Positions 9,344 through 19,116 of a stretch of 64,000 nucleotides of DNA are shown piece by piece. The DNA comes from Sinomonas atrocyanea (GTDB taxonomy: Bacteria; Actinomycetota; Actinomycetes; Actinomycetales; Micrococcaceae). The stretch spans positions 744,001 through 808,000 of the forward strand of contig NZ_JAUSTE010000001.1 in the NCBI RefSeq assembly GCF_030812675.1, in the 5' to 3' direction. Each line of letters opens with the position of its first letter. Positions within the stretch are counted from its first letter, which is position 1. Below the pieces are notes generated by a model that made no database searches, was not told the origin of the DNA, and saw only the letters and a list, made by a program, of their open reading frames with translations. Position numbers and translations under genes: made by a program.

Positions 9344-10090
9344 TCAGACCACCAGCATCCGGTCCAGGAAATAGGCGATCGCACCCACGGCGAACGCCGG
9401 CGCGAGGCCCATCGCGACGAAGCCCGCGGCGGCCAGGCGGTCCGGGCGGGCGCTGTTGAGGGCGCGGAAGGCCGCGAGCACCGCGCCGATCACCACGCCC
9501 GCGATCGTCGCCGGGAGGACTGCGACGTCGGTCAGGACGAGTCCGGCGAGCGGGGCGGCGAGGCCGGCGAAGACCACGGTGGCCGGCGCGATGATGGTGT
9601 CCGGCCAGCGGATCATGCCCAGCAGCAGCGCGACCACGGTGCTGATGGCCGCGACGAGGAGCATCGACCCGGCGCCGGTGAGACGGGCGGTCGCGATCCA
9701 CCCCGCGCCCAGGCCGCACAGCAGCACCCCGGCGCTCGCCCCGAACGCGGACTCGAGGCGATGGCTCTGGCCTGTCCCCCGGAGGAGCTGGACCACCACC
9801 ACGGCCATGACGCCCACGGCGATCGCCAGAGGCGTCCACGCGAGGTACTGCGGCCCGGGCACGAACGCCGTCGCGGCGGCCGAGGCCATACCGGCCAGGG
9901 AGATGACCGCGCCGTTCGTCTTCTTCGCCGGGATGCCCAGGAAGTGGGGCCAGCCGAAGCCGACGACGACGGACACGGCGGCGACGCCCGCGAACTGTGC
10001 CGCGGTGCCTCCGAGGCCCGTGCCGACGGCGACCGCGATGCCGGCGATCGCGACGGCACCGCCCGCCGCGGAGCGGGTCCACGCCCTCAT
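9344..10090 (-). CDS. Polytopic membrane protein of unknown function
   Basis: A 248-residue, very hydrophobic protein with about seven or eight predicted membrane segments. Features include the sequence GFGWPHFLGIP after the second segment and a positively charged cytoplasmic loop RALNSARPDR near the C-terminus. It resembles conserved actinobacterial membrane proteins of unknown role. It is divergent from glnR with a 165-nt gap. ATG 10090 has GAGGG about 8 nt upstream. I do not recognise a transport or enzymatic motif. Confidence 0.7.
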   Translation of the reverse strand: MRAWTRSAAGGAVAIAGIAVAVGTGLGGTAAQFAGVAAVSVVVGFGWPHFLGIPAKKTNGAVISLAGMASAAATAFVPGPQYLAWTPLAIAVGVMAVVVVQLLRGTGQSHRLESAFGASAGVLLCGLGAGWIATARLTGAGSMLLVAAISTVVALLLGMIRWPDTIIAPATVVFAGLAAPLAGLVLTDVAVLPATIAGVVIGAVLAAFRALNSARPDRLAAAGFVAMGLAPAFAVGAIAYFLDRMLVV

Positions 10091-10187
10091 CGGGCCGCCC
10101 TCTGGTCTGCGCTAGTCACCCTGCCATCCTGCCTCACGTCGGGTGCGAATGTGACACGTGCTCAGTGGGTGGTGCGGCCGCGCGCCC

Positions 10188-10193
10188 TATAAT
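10188..10193 (+). promoter_or_regulatory. -10 element for glnR
   Basis: A perfect TATAAT lies 62 nt upstream of the glnR start, which predicts a 5' untranslated region of about 55 nt. No convincing -35 box is visible. Confidence 0.6.
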
Positions 10194-10255
10194 CGGCTCA
10201 TCGGCGAGATAGGCCGCTGCCCGACGCAGTGCAGACAGATCCTTACGGAGGAACC

Positions 10256-10951
10256 ATGTCGCACATCCTGCTCCTGACGAACGCCACCGGCTCGTCAGTC
10301 GACATCCTCCCCGCCCTCGAGCTGCTCAACCACCGGGTGCACATCCTCCCGGCCGAGCCGACGGCCCTCTTGGACGCGGACCCCTCGGACGTCATCTTCC
10401 TGGATGCGCGCAAGGACCTCGTGGGCTCCCGTTCGCTGACGCAGCTGCTCCGGGCCACCGGCCTCAGCGCACCGCTCATCCTCGTCCTCACCGAGGGCGG
10501 GATGGCCGCCGTCTCCCCGGCATGGAGCGTCGACGACATCGTGCTCGACTCCGCCGGCCCCGCCGAGGTCGAGGCCAGGATCCGCCTCGCCACCTCCCGC
10601 GCCACAGCGGTGGAGGAGCCCGAGACGGAGATCCGGGCGGCCGGCGTCGTGATCGATGAGGCGAGCTACACCGCCAAGGTGAACGGCGAGGCGCTCAACC
10701 TGACGTTCAAGGAGTTCGAGCTCCTCAAGTACCTCGCCCAGCACCCCGGCCGGGTCTTCACCCGCCAGCAGCTCCTCACCGAGGTGTGGGGCTACGACTA
10801 CTACGGCGGGACCCGGACGGTGGATGTGCATGTGCGGCGGCTCCGGGCGAAGCTGGGCACCGACCACGAGGGCCTGATCGGCACCGTGCGGAACGTCGGC
10901 TATCGGCTCACGCTCACCCGCCTGGCCGAGGACGAGCTGAGCGAAGCCTGA
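10256..10951 (+). CDS. glnR: GlnR, OmpR-type global nitrogen regulator
   Basis: A 231-residue regulator with an atypical receiver domain (1-~115) and an OmpR/PhoB winged helix (~135-225: [45 protein letters not shown]). The receiver sequence closely follows GlnR of Streptomyces: [47 protein letters not shown]. In that family the single receiver aspartate (here in DVIFLDAR) lacks the usual phosphorylation pocket, and no sensor kinase gene is next to it. GlnR binds promoters of ammonium transport and assimilation genes under nitrogen limitation. ATG 10256 has GGAGG 4-8 nt upstream. The gene is followed by a strong hairpin, so it is monocistronic. Confidence 0.9.
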   Translation: MSHILLLTNATGSSVDILPALELLNHRVHILPAEPTALLDADPSDVIFLDARKDLVGSRSLTQLLRATGLSAPLILVLTEGGMAAVSPAWSVDDIVLDSAGPAEVEARIRLATSRATAVEEPETEIRAAGVVIDEASYTAKVNGEALNLTFKEFELLKYLAQHPGRVFTRQQLLTEVWGYDYYGGTRTVDVHVRRLRAKLGTDHEGLIGTVRNVGYRLTLTRLAEDELSEA

Positions 10952-10983
10952 CGCTCCGGCGCCCGCCCAGGTCACCGGCACGG

Positions 10984-11015
10984 CGAAGGCCCCGCACTGG
11001 TGTGCGGGGCCTTCG
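10984..11015 (+). terminator. Terminator hairpin of glnR
   Basis: A perfect 14-bp stem (CGAAGGCCCCGCAC pairing with GTGCGGGGCCTTCG) with a TGGT loop, 32 nt beyond the glnR stop. There is no U-tract after it, which is common in actinobacteria. Confidence 0.8.
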
Positions 11016-11160
11016 TCATGGTGGAGGACATACGGGTCGAACGTATCGAAGCCACCCCACTGGTGGATCCCCCCTGCCCGTCGGCTTCCCGGCGGCAGAC
11101 GATGACTCTACCGCACGCCCCGGGGCCCGGCAAACCGTACGGATTCACCCGCCCGTTCGC

Positions 11161-11166
11161 TAGCCT
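11161..11166 (+). promoter_or_regulatory. -10 element giving a leaderless mshD transcript
   Basis: TAGCCT followed by 7 nt and then the ATG. No ribosome-binding site precedes the start, so transcription probably begins at or next to the start codon. Confidence 0.6.
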
Positions 11167-11173
11167 TGCTCCC

Positions 11174-12178
11174 ATGACCAGCGCATACCCGCAGGATTGG
11201 CCAGTCACCGTGGTCGAGGGCCGCATCCCCCAGGCACTGTGGGCCGAGGCCCGGGCCCTGCTGGAGGCCGCCGAGGATGCCGACGGCAACCCCTCCCTCT
11301 CGGAGCAGACCACCGTGCTGATGAAGTCGCCGGAGACCCGGTCGGAGGAGATCCTGACCGTCGCCGTGCACGCCTTGGACGACACCTCGGGATCCTCGGC
11401 GCCCGAGGACCTCGCGGGGATCGCCGGCATCGCCTTCGGCGCGGACGGCGTCGGCGTGGTCGAGCTGGCCGTCCACCCGAACTACCGCAACCAGGGCGTG
11501 GGCGTCCGGCTCGTGGAGGCCATCAAGGAGCTGCGCGGCGCCACCGGGCTCGCGGGCCTCAAGGCCTGGTCCCATGGCAACCACGAGGCCGCCGCGGAGC
11601 TGGCCACCGCCTACGGGTTCGTCCCCGAGCGGGAACTGTGGAAGATGGTCCTGGTCCGCCGGCCGCACGAGTCGACGCCGCCCCTGCCGGAAGGCGTCCA
11701 GATCCGTGCCTTCGAGCCCGGCCTGGACGAGGACGCCTGGCTCGCGGCGAACCGCGCGGCGTTCGCGCACCACCCCGAGCAGGGCCAGCTGCGGCGCAGC
11801 GACCTGGAGGCGCGGATGGCCGAGGAATGGTTCGACCCGCAGGGCTTCTTCCTCGCGGTCGACGGCGAGGACCGCATCCTCGGATTCCACTGGACCAAGG
11901 TGCACCCCGCCCACGGCGAGCACCGCGCGCTGGGCGAGGTGTACGCGGTCGGCGTGGTCCCCGAGGCACAGGGCCGCGGCCTCGGGCGCGTCCTGACCCT
12001 CCAGGGCATCGACTACCTCCACGGGCTGGGTCTCGCCACCGTCATGCTCTACACCGACGCAGACAACATCCCCGCCGTGGCCATGTACCGGCGCCTCGGG
12101 TTCACGGTGTGGGACCGGGACATCCTCTACAGCACCGCCCCGGCCGAGGGGGAAGCGCGCGCCACACCGGCCCACTAG
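11174..12178 (+). CDS. mshD: Mycothiol synthase
   Basis: A 334-residue double GNAT protein. The N-terminal GNAT half ends around residue 170 (VELAVHPNYRNQGVGVRL) and the catalytic C-terminal half carries LGFHWTKVHP and EVYAVGVVPEAQGRGLGRVL, the acetyl-CoA motif typical of MshD. It transfers acetyl to the cysteinyl amine of Cys-GlcN-Ins, the last step of mycothiol synthesis, in the cytoplasm. Length matches the family (~300-330). The start at 11174 is supported by the -10 box 7 nt upstream and by its position at the first conserved residues. It stands between glnR and ppk1 as an independent unit. Confidence 0.92.
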   Translation: MTSAYPQDWPVTVVEGRIPQALWAEARALLEAAEDADGNPSLSEQTTVLMKSPETRSEEILTVAVHALDDTSGSSAPEDLAGIAGIAFGADGVGVVELAVHPNYRNQGVGVRLVEAIKELRGATGLAGLKAWSHGNHEAAAELATAYGFVPERELWKMVLVRRPHESTPPLPEGVQIRAFEPGLDEDAWLAANRAAFAHHPEQGQLRRSDLEARMAEEWFDPQGFFLAVDGEDRILGFHWTKVHPAHGEHRALGEVYAVGVVPEAQGRGLGRVLTLQGIDYLHGLGLATVMLYTDADNIPAVAMYRRLGFTVWDRDILYSTAPAEGEARATPAH

Positions 12179-12190
12179 GCCCTGCCCTAG

Positions 12191-12196
12191 TAGGGT
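12191..12196 (+). promoter_or_regulatory. Probable -10 element for ppk1-mutT1
   Basis: TAGGGT lies 42 nt before the ppk1 ATG, leaving a leader of ~35 nt that contains a GGGAG ribosome-binding site. Confidence 0.4.
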
Positions 12197-12238
12197 TGGA
12201 TCAGCACCAGACCGCCCCTTGCGCTCCCGGGAGAACCC

Positions 12239-14503
12239 ATGACTGAAGCCGCCCAGAGCAGCAGCCCCGCCGCCGCGCCCTCGCCCGCAGCGGGCACGAC
12301 GGCGGCCCGCCCCACCCCCGTCTTCGGCTCCTCGGAGGTGCCCGCGGCCCGGGCCACCGAGGACCGCATCTACATTCCGGAGGCCGAGCCGAGCCTGGTC
12401 CCCGAGGGCGAGCACGGCCCGGACCGCTTCCTCGACCGCGAGCTGAGCTGGCTCGCGTTCAACGCCCGCGTGCTCGAGCTCGCCGAGGACCCCGACCTGT
12501 TCCTGCTCGAGCGGGTCAACTTCCTGTCCATCTTCGCCTCCAACCTCGACGAGTTCTTCATGGTGCGCGTGGCCGGGCTCAAGCGGCGCATCGCGACCGG
12601 ACTCGCCGTGCCCTCTCCGGCCGGGCTCAGCCCGCACGAGGTGCTCGACCAGATCTCCGAGGCGGCGCACGTGCTCCAGGAGCGCCACACCCGCGTCTTC
12701 GCCGAGCAGATCCGCCCGGCCCTCGAGGAGGCGGGCATCCGCCTGGTGTCCTGGGGCGACCTCGGCGAGGCCGAGCACGAGCAGCTCAGCGCGATGTTCT
12801 CCGAGCAGGTCTTCCCCATCCTGACCCCGCTCGCCGTGGACCCCGCCCACCCCTTCCCGTACATCTCCGGCCTGTCCCTCAACCTTGCGGTGATCGTGCG
12901 CAACCCGGTGAGCGAGAAGGAGCTCTTCGCCAGGCTCAAGGTCCCCGACCAGCTCCCCCGCCTCATCTCGGTGGACGGCCCGCGCGCCGGGAGCCGCCGC
13001 AGCGCCCGCTTCATCCCCCTCGAGGAGCTCATCGCCGTCCACCTCGACCAGCTCTTCCCCGGCATGGAGGTGCTCGAGCACCACACGTTCCGGGTCACCC
13101 GCAACGAGGACCTCGAGGTGGAGGAGGACGACGCCGAGAACCTCCTCCAGGCGCTCGAGAAGGAGCTCCTGCGGCGCCGCTTCGGCCCGCCCGTGCGCCT
13201 CGAGGTCACCACGGACATCAGCCCGAACGTCCTCGCGCTCCTGGTCCGCGAGCTCGGCGTCGAGGAGCCGGAGGTCTACTCCCTCCCCGCGCCGCTCGAC
13301 CTGCGCGGGCTCTCGGTGATCGCCCGGGTCGACCGGCCCGAGCTGCACTACCCGAAGCAGCTCGCCCACACGTCCCGGTTCCTGAACGAGTCCGAGACCG
13401 CCAAGGCCGCGAACGTGTTCGCGGCGATGCGCCGCCGCGACATCCTCCTGCACCACCCCTACGACTCGTTCTCCACCTCCGTGCAGGCCTTCCTCGAGCA
13501 GGCCGCGGCGGACCCGAAGGTCCAGGCGATCAAGCAGACCCTGTACCGCACCTCGGGCGACTCCCCCATCGTGGACGCGCTCATCGACGCCGCCGAGGCG
13601 GGCAAGCAGGTCCTGGCCCTCGTGGAGATCAAGGCACGCTTCGACGAGCAGGCCAACATCTCCTGGGCGCGCAAGCTCGAGCAGGCGGGCGTGCACGTGG
13701 TGTACGGGATCGTGGGCCTCAAGACGCACTGCAAGCTCTCCCTCGTGGTCCGCCAGGAGAACGACGGCCTGCGCCGCTACTGCCACATCGGCACGGGCAA
13801 CTACCACCCCCGCACCGCCCGGTACTACGAGGACCTCGGCCTCCTCACGTGCGACGAGCAGGTGGGCGAGGACCTGTCCAAGCTCTTCAACCAGCTCTCC
13901 GGCTACGCGCCGAAGTCCACGTTCAAGCGCCTCCTCGTGGCCCCCCGCTCGGTCCGCTCGGGCCTGATCGACCGCATCGAGACCGAGATCCGCAACGCCA
14001 GGGCCGGCCTGCGCGCGCGGGTGGTCATCAAGGTCAACTCGATGGTCGACGAGGCGATCATCGATGCGCTCTACCGCGCCTCCCAGGCGGGCGTGAGGGT
14101 GGACATCATTGTCCGCGGCATCTGCGCGCTGCGGCCGGGCGTGCCCGGACTGAGCGAGAACATCACGGTCCGCTCGATCCTGGGGCGCTTCCTCGAGCAC
14201 TCCCGGGTCTTCGCCTTCGCCAACGGCGGCAACCCCGTCGTCTACATCGGCTCGGCGGACATGATGCACCGGAACCTGGACCGCCGCGTGGAGGCCCTCG
14301 TCCAGCTGCGCAACCGCGAGGACATCGCGGACCTCATCGCGCTGCTCGACCGCTACATGGCGCCCACCACCGCCTCCTGGCACCTGGACCGCGAGGGGCA
14401 CTGGACCCGGCACCACGTCGACGAGACCGGCCGCCCGCTCGAGGACATCCAGTCCTGGCTCCTCGCCTCGCGCACCCGTCCACGGGCAGTGAGCCTGCGC
14501 TGA
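12239..14503 (+). CDS. ppk1: Polyphosphate kinase 1
   Basis: A 754-residue PPK1, which reversibly polymerises the gamma-phosphate of ATP into inorganic polyphosphate. After a ~55-residue Ala/Pro-rich extension, the PPK N domain begins with [20 protein letters not shown] and includes [17 protein letters not shown]. The autophosphorylated histidine is in [19 protein letters not shown] (His ~516), and the second conserved phospholipase-D-like site is in [17 protein letters not shown] near residue 675. The stop codon overlaps the next start as TGATG, so ppk1 and the Nudix gene are translationally coupled, the same gene order as ppk1-mutT1 in Mycobacterium tuberculosis. Confidence 0.95.
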   Translation: MTEAAQSSSPAAAPSPAAGTTAARPTPVFGSSEVPAARATEDRIYIPEAEPSLVPEGEHGPDRFLDRELSWLAFNARVLELAEDPDLFLLERVNFLSIFASNLDEFFMVRVAGLKRRIATGLAVPSPAGLSPHEVLDQISEAAHVLQERHTRVFAEQIRPALEEAGIRLVSWGDLGEAEHEQLSAMFSEQVFPILTPLAVDPAHPFPYISGLSLNLAVIVRNPVSEKELFARLKVPDQLPRLISVDGPRAGSRRSARFIPLEELIAVHLDQLFPGMEVLEHHTFRVTRNEDLEVEEDDAENLLQALEKELLRRRFGPPVRLEVTTDISPNVLALLVRELGVEEPEVYSLPAPLDLRGLSVIARVDRPELHYPKQLAHTSRFLNESETAKAANVFAAMRRRDILLHHPYDSFSTSVQAFLEQAAADPKVQAIKQTLYRTSGDSPIVDALIDAAEAGKQVLALVEIKARFDEQANISWARKLEQAGVHVVYGIVGLKTHCKLSLVVRQENDGLRRYCHIGTGNYHPRTARYYEDLGLLTCDEQVGEDLSKLFNQLSGYAPKSTFKRLLVAPRSVRSGLIDRIETEIRNARAGLRARVVIKVNSMVDEAIIDALYRASQAGVRVDIIVRGICALRPGVPGLSENITVRSILGRFLEHSRVFAFANGGNPVVYIGSADMMHRNLDRRVEALVQLRNREDIADLIALLDRYMAPTTASWHLDREGHWTRHHVDETGRPLEDIQSWLLASRTRPRAVSLR

Positions 14504-15477
14504 TGTCCGACGCCCCTGTCATCGACCAGGCCGAGCACCCGGGCGAGCAGGTCGCCGTCCGGGCTGCCGGGGCCATCCCTTGGCGGGCCAACGGCGAGGC
14601 ACTCAAGGTCCTGCTGATCCACCGGCCCCGCTACGACGACTGGTCCTGGCCCAAGGGCAAGCTCGACGCCGGGGAGACGCTGCCGGAGTGCGCCGCCCGC
14701 GAGGTCCGCGAGGAGATCGGCGTCGACGCGCGCCTCGGCATCCCCCTGCCCACGGCCCACTACCGGGTGGCGGCCGGCCTCAAGTCCGTCCACTATTGGG
14801 CCCTTCGGCTCGAGAAGTCCGTGCCGGTGCGCCCGGACGGGGACGAAGTGGACCAGGTGCACTGGTGCACCCCGGAGGAGGCCGAGCTGCTCCTGAGCAA
14901 CCAGTCGGACGTCGAACCGCTCCGGGCCCTCGTCCGCGCCCACGAGCAGGGCGCCCTCGCCACGGTCCCGCTCATCCTCCTGCGGCACGCGAAGGCGAAG
15001 CCCCGCAGCTCCTGGACCAAGGCCGAGGGAGACCGGACCCTCGCGGCCAGCGGACTCCGCCAGGCCCAGGCCGTGGGGCGGCTCCTGACGGTGTGGAAGC
15101 CGGTCCGCGTGGTGACCAGCCCATGGACCCGCTGCGTCGACACCGTGCTCCCCTACGTGCGCGCCTCCCCCACCAAGGTCAAGATGCGCCTCGTGGACGA
15201 CCTGACCGAGCACCGCGCGTCGAGGAAGCCGCGGAAGGCCGCCGCCGCCGTCGGACGCCTCTTCGACAAGGGCAAGCCGGCCGTACTGTGCACCCACCGC
15301 CCGGTCCTGCCGGTCCTCCTGGACGAGTTCCGCGCCCACCTGGACCCCGCGCTCTCGGCGAAGCTGCCCACCTCCGACCCCTACCTGACCCCCGGCGAGC
15401 TGATCGTGTTCCACGTGCCGGCCGACGGCCGGCGGGACGTCGTGGCGGTCGAGCAGGTCAAGCCGTACGACGACTGA
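14503..15477 (+). CDS. mutT1: Nudix hydrolase fused to histidine phosphatase (MutT1 type)
   Basis: A 324-residue two-domain protein. The N-terminal Nudix domain carries a full box, G-x5-E-x7-REVREEIGV, at residues ~50-72 (start GKLDAGETLPE). From ~160 a histidine-phosphatase (SixA-like) domain begins with the catalytic LLRHAKAKPR motif. The M. tuberculosis homologue hydrolyses 8-oxo-(d)GTP and diadenosine polyphosphates, and the phosphatase half processes the products. It thus joins nucleotide-pool sanitation to polyphosphate metabolism through coupling with ppk1. The ATG shares one base with the ppk1 stop. Confidence in domains is high; exact substrate is inferred from the family. Confidence 0.9.
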   Translation: MSDAPVIDQAEHPGEQVAVRAAGAIPWRANGEALKVLLIHRPRYDDWSWPKGKLDAGETLPECAAREVREEIGVDARLGIPLPTAHYRVAAGLKSVHYWALRLEKSVPVRPDGDEVDQVHWCTPEEAELLLSNQSDVEPLRALVRAHEQGALATVPLILLRHAKAKPRSSWTKAEGDRTLAASGLRQAQAVGRLLTVWKPVRVVTSPWTRCVDTVLPYVRASPTKVKMRLVDDLTEHRASRKPRKAAAAVGRLFDKGKPAVLCTHRPVLPVLLDEFRAHLDPALSAKLPTSDPYLTPGELIVFHVPADGRRDVVAVEQVKPYDD

Positions 15478-15497
15478 TCGGACCCGACTGATGCGAC

Positions 15498-15503
15498 TAG
15501 GCT
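15498..15503 (+). promoter_or_regulatory. -10 element giving a leaderless thyA transcript
   Basis: TAGGCT, then 7 nt, then the thyA ATG. No ribosome-binding site is present. Confidence 0.6.
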
Positions 15504-15510
15504 GGGACGC

Positions 15511-16329
15511 ATGATCCCCACCCCCTATGAGGACCTCTTGCGGGACGTGCTCGCCCACGGCGCCCACAAGGGCGACCGCACCGGGACGGGCACCCGCAGC
15601 GTGTTCGGTCGGCAGATGCGCTTCGACCTCGCCGAGGGGTTCCCGCTCGTGACGACCAAGCGGGTGCACTTCAAGTCGGTCGCGCTCGAACTGCTGTGGT
15701 TCCTCCGCGGCGACTCCAACGTGCGCTGGCTGCAGGAGCGCGGGGTGACCATCTGGGACGAGTGGGCGGACGACGCCGGCGAGCTCGGTCCCGTCTACGG
15801 CGTCCAGTGGCGCTCGTGGCCCACGCCGGACGGCGACCACATCGACCAGATCGCCAAGGTCATGGACTCGCTGCGCACCAACCCGGACTCGCGCCGGCAC
15901 ATCGTCACCGCCTGGAACCCCGCCGAGGTGGACCAGATGGCGCTGCCGCCCTGCCACGCGCTGTTCCAGTTCTACGTCGAGCCCGGCGCGGACGGCGCGC
16001 CGGGACGGCTCTCATGCCAGCTCTACCAGCGCAGCGCCGACCTGTTCCTGGGCGTCCCGTTCAACATCGCCTCCTACGCGCTCCTGACCCACCTCGTGGC
16101 CGACCAGCTCGGCCTGGGCGTAGGCGAGTTCGTCTGGACCGGCGGGGACTGCCACATCTACGACAACCACCTCGACCAGGTCCGCGAGCAGCTCACCCGC
16201 GAGGCGTACCCGGCCCCCCGGCTGGCCATCACGCGCACTCCGGCGAGCATCTTCGACTACCAGTACGAGGACTTCGAGGTGCTCGGCTACCGGCACCATC
16301 CCACGATCAAGGCCCCCATCGCCGTATGA
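15511..16329 (+). CDS. thyA: Thymidylate synthase
   Basis: A 272-residue classical ThyA that methylates dUMP to dTMP with methylene-tetrahydrofolate. The nucleophile Cys148 is in [13 protein letters not shown], the phosphate-binding arginine block is in [14 protein letters not shown], and the dUMP-binding segment is [14 protein letters not shown]; the end KAPIAV matches the invariant C-terminus. The length is that of E. coli ThyA (264) within a few residues. It overlaps folA by ATGA, pairing dTMP synthesis with recycling of the dihydrofolate it makes. Confidence 0.96.
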   Translation: MIPTPYEDLLRDVLAHGAHKGDRTGTGTRSVFGRQMRFDLAEGFPLVTTKRVHFKSVALELLWFLRGDSNVRWLQERGVTIWDEWADDAGELGPVYGVQWRSWPTPDGDHIDQIAKVMDSLRTNPDSRRHIVTAWNPAEVDQMALPPCHALFQFYVEPGADGAPGRLSCQLYQRSADLFLGVPFNIASYALLTHLVADQLGLGVGEFVWTGGDCHIYDNHLDQVREQLTREAYPAPRLAITRTPASIFDYQYEDFEVLGYRHHPTIKAPIAV

Positions 16330-16874
16330 GCACCCAGCAGCACGACGCCGGCGGCCGGATCGGGCTCATCTGGGCCCAGACGCAGCAGGGCGGCGTCATC
16401 GGCAGGGACGGGACCATGCCGTGGCACGTCCCCGAGGACATGAAGCACTTCGCCGCGACCACCACCGGCCATCCCGTGGTCATGGGCCGGCGCACGTGGG
16501 ACTCGATCCCCGAACGCTTCCGGCCGTTCTCCGGCCGCACCAACATCGTGGTCACCCGCCAGCCGGGCTGGGAGGCGGGCGGGGCCGTCGTCGTGCATTC
16601 GCTCGAGGAGGGGCTGCGCGCCGCCGGGGAGGCCGAGGGCGCCGAGCGCGTGTGGGTGATCGGCGGCGGCGAGCTGTTCGAGCAGGCCCTGCCCCTCGCC
16701 GACCTCGCGGTCGTCACCATCCTCGATCTGGACGTCGACGGCGACACGTTCGCACCCGATCTGGGCGCCGGCTGGCAGCTCGGCTCGGTCCTTCCGGACG
16801 ACGGCGGATGGCTCACCTCTGCCACGGGCGTCCCCTACCGCATCGTCGAGTTCCGCCGGAACCGGGACCACTAG
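16326..16874 (+). CDS. folA: Dihydrofolate reductase
   Basis: A 182-residue DHFR reducing dihydrofolate with NADPH. Motifs: [21 protein letters not shown] (start of the Met20 loop and substrate pocket, residues ~21-40), [12 protein letters not shown] and the cofactor-binding [18 protein letters not shown]. The family's acidic active-site residue appears in PEDM. ATG 16326 overlaps the thyA stop (ATGA), so the two are coupled. A 20-residue N-terminal extension before the first conserved strand is slightly longer than usual. Confidence 0.94.
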   Translation: MSTQQHDAGGRIGLIWAQTQQGGVIGRDGTMPWHVPEDMKHFAATTTGHPVVMGRRTWDSIPERFRPFSGRTNIVVTRQPGWEAGGAVVVHSLEEGLRAAGEAEGAERVWVIGGGELFEQALPLADLAVVTILDLDVDGDTFAPDLGAGWQLGSVLPDDGGWLTSATGVPYRIVEFRRNRDH

Positions 16875-16921
16875 GGCGCGATGGGGAGTCGTCCCCATCG
16901 CGCCGCGCGACGTGTCCCGGA

Positions 16922-16927
16922 TAGCGT
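16922..16927 (+). promoter_or_regulatory. Possible -10 element for the WXG100 island
   Basis: TAGCGT lies 31 nt before the GTG start and 48 nt after the folA stop. It leaves room for a leader containing GGGGGAGG. Confidence 0.35.
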
Positions 16928-16958
16928 GAACTGCAGAGACTTCTAGGGGGAGGCAGAC

Positions 16959-18053
16959 GTGGCGATCCAGCAGGGGGCGAACCCGGACGAGCTCCGGGCA
17001 CTCGGGAAGCAGTTCGCCCTTCGGTCGACGTCGATCAGGAACGCCCAGCGTTCAATCGACCAGCTCACAGCGCGCCTGCCGCAGGTCTGGGCGGGCGGAG
17101 ACGCCGAGGATTTCGCGCGGCGGTGGGCGCAGGTCCACCGGCCTGCGTTCGCCCAGCTCGCCGCGACGCTCAACGGGGGCGCCACGACGCTCGTGGCCAA
17201 CGCTGACGCGCAGGAGCGCACGAGCGCCGAGCTGGACGGCGCCTCCCGCGGGGGCGCTGGCGGCGGCGGGAGCGCGTCCGGGATCGACCTCTCGAGTGCG
17301 GTGCTCGGGGCGGGAGCGTTTGCCCTCGGTGGCCTGCGCAGCTTCTTGGGCGTGCAGAAGCTCGTCAAGGCCCCGTTCACGCTCCTCAAGCACGGCGCGC
17401 AGTACGGGTGGGTCCTGAAGAACGAGCGCGCAGCTTTCATCCGCTCGTTCCAGCAGGGCTTCCACCGCGTCGGCGGCCCAGGCCTCCGGCTCGGCAGGTT
17501 CGGCGCCAATGGCCCCCTCGACGAGCTCCTGAGCCAATCGGGCAAGTCCGGCGGCCTCACGGGCGCGCTGACCAAGATCTCCGATGCCACATCCCTGAAG
17601 AACCTCGACAAGCTCACTGGCCTCGAGGGCACCTGGGCCTCCAAGTTCCTCGCCGAGAAGCCGTGGATCGGGGCCGGCACCAAGCTCGAATGGCTCGGGA
17701 AGTCCGGTCTCGGGCGGACCCTGGGATGGGCCGGCGTGGGGTTCAGCGCGTACGACGCGTACCAGGGCTTCGCCCATGGGGACGCGATGGGGGGCATGGC
17801 CGGCTTGGGCAAGGCCGCCCTGGGCGTGGGCTGCTTCCTGCCTCCCCCCGCTGGTACCGTGTGCCAGGTGGCCTCGGTCGGGATCGCGCTGTACGAGAAC
17901 CGCGAAGCCATCTGGAACGGGACCAAGGCGGTGGCGGGCGCGGTCGCGGACGGCGCGGAGGCCGTCGCCGGCGCCGTCACAGACGGCGCCGAGAAGGTCG
18001 GGGGCGCCATCGCCGACGGTGCGAAGTCAGTGGCACACTTCTTCGGGTTCTAG
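16959..18053 (+). CDS. WXG100-type protein, candidate type VII secretion substrate
   Basis: A 364-residue protein. Residues 1-80 form the two-helix hairpin expected of WXG100/ESAT-6 proteins, with the W-x-G turn as W44-A-G46 in LPQVWAGGDAEDF. A Gly/Ala/Ser-rich linker (~88-108) leads to a mostly helical C-terminal part with hydrophobic stretches (~108-125, ~265-300) and three 11-residue repeats near the end (AVAGAVADGAE, AVAGAVTDGAE, KVGGAIADGAK). A Y-x-x-x-E sequence (YENRE) lies near 315, far from the usual signal position. No toxin or enzyme motif is recognised. GTG 16959 has GGGAGG ~6 nt upstream. It heads a cluster with two EspG-like paralogues, suggesting a chaperoned export substrate (inference); no ESX machinery gene is in the window. 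Confidence 0.65.
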   Translation: MAIQQGANPDELRALGKQFALRSTSIRNAQRSIDQLTARLPQVWAGGDAEDFARRWAQVHRPAFAQLAATLNGGATTLVANADAQERTSAELDGASRGGAGGGGSASGIDLSSAVLGAGAFALGGLRSFLGVQKLVKAPFTLLKHGAQYGWVLKNERAAFIRSFQQGFHRVGGPGLRLGRFGANGPLDELLSQSGKSGGLTGALTKISDATSLKNLDKLTGLEGTWASKFLAEKPWIGAGTKLEWLGKSGLGRTLGWAGVGFSAYDAYQGFAHGDAMGGMAGLGKAALGVGCFLPPPAGTVCQVASVGIALYENREAIWNGTKAVAGAVADGAEAVAGAVTDGAEKVGGAIADGAKSVAHFFGF

Positions 18054-18061
18054 GGGGACTC

Positions 18062-18703
18062 ATGAGCGTAGGAGCAGAGATCGACGAGCCTCGTCTGGGC
18101 ATTGATGTGGTCGGGTTCGGGGCTGGCGAATTCGCCTACCTGCTGAATGTGTTCAACGGGCCTGCGAGCGACAAGTCCGTCGAGGTGTTCCGGGCCGGGG
18201 ACGCGGTGTCGGACCAGGCGCTGCTCTCCGCCGGGGCCTCCTCGCTGCTGGCCCGGGGGTACGCCGAGCTGGAGGGCGAGGATCTGGGCGTCTCCGGGGT
18301 AGCCGCCGCAGTGGCGGCCTGCCTCGGCGAGGCCACGCACTGGACCGAGATCACGCTCATGACCCGCGAATCCATGGACAGCGTGATCCAGGTGGAGTCC
18401 CCGTCCACGCGGCTCCTGTTCCAGCCGCGCCTGCTGGCCACCTGGTTCGTGTTCGCCCAAGATCCGGCGAAGTCGCCCGGCCGGGTGACGGCGGAGATCG
18501 TGCGCGAGCATGCGGTGGAGACCGAGGGCGGATCGGCGTCCCTCGCCATCAGGACGCTCGGCGACGAGCGCCGCCTCCTCGTGCGCCCCGACGGGGAACG
18601 CTGGACCGTCGGCGTCCCGGACCTCGAGCACGATCGCGTCGCCCAGTCCGAGGATCTGGGGTTCGAGGATCTCGTCGCCTGGATCGAGGGCATGCATGCC
18701 TGA
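18062..18703 (+). CDS. EspG-like protein A, possible secretion chaperone
   Basis: A 213-residue soluble protein starting 8 nt after the WXG100 gene, with GGGGG just before ATG 18062. It is a paralogue of the protein encoded at 19117-19797: both share a block AGASSL-x-AR-x-YA at ~55-70, a hydrophobic GVAAAVAACLG/GVVAGIAVALG segment, and a following run of beta-strands ending in W-x-V/L. This helix-then-sheet pattern with an early L-x-AR-G block is reminiscent of EspG chaperones, which bind WXG100/PE-PPE substrates in the cytoplasm, but I cannot prove homology by eye. Its 3' end overlaps the next gene by 8 nt. Confidence 0.55.
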   Translation: MSVGAEIDEPRLGIDVVGFGAGEFAYLLNVFNGPASDKSVEVFRAGDAVSDQALLSAGASSLLARGYAELEGEDLGVSGVAAAVAACLGEATHWTEITLMTRESMDSVIQVESPSTRLLFQPRLLATWFVFAQDPAKSPGRVTAEIVREHAVETEGGSASLAIRTLGDERRLLVRPDGERWTVGVPDLEHDRVAQSEDLGFEDLVAWIEGMHA

Positions 18704-19073
18704 GGAGACGAGCGGCCCCGAGCCTGCTGATCAGCCACGACGCCTGAGGCGCCTCGCCGAAGACGGCACCTACGTCGACTACTCACCCGCCGAGTACGGC
18801 GTCCGGAAGGACTCGGGCGGCGGCTTCATCGCCCCCATCACCTCCGTGCTCGGGCTCGCGTTCCTGACCCTGCTGGCCACGATCGGCGTTGTCGTCGCCG
18901 TCGTAGCCACGGTCTACATGGTCGTCACGGATCAAGCCAACGTGATCGCCGCGTCCTGGTGGGTGTACCTGGTCGTCGCGTTCGTCGCCTGGGCTGCATG
19001 GTCGAGCTTCCTGACTGAACTCCGGGCCGCACGCCTCCGGGCGCGGCGTGGGCTTCCTCGCCCCGTCGAGTGA
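18696..19073 (+). CDS. Small two-span membrane protein of the WXG100 island
   Basis: A 125-residue protein with an acidic/basic cytoplasmic-looking N-terminus (1-45), two membrane segments (about 48-73 and 82-105) and an Arg-rich tail (RAARLRARRGLPRP), predicting both ends inside. It overlaps EspG-like gene A by 8 nt, so it is likely translated together with it. No conserved functional motif is recognised; a docking or anchoring role for the island is only a guess. Confidence 0.6.
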   Translation: MPEETSGPEPADQPRRLRRLAEDGTYVDYSPAEYGVRKDSGGGFIAPITSVLGLAFLTLLATIGVVVAVVATVYMVVTDQANVIAASWWVYLVVAFVAWAAWSSFLTELRAARLRARRGLPRPVE

Positions 19074-19116
19074 GCCCTTCCGCGCCGGTGCCCCCGCGAT
19101 GTAGTTAGCTGGAGCC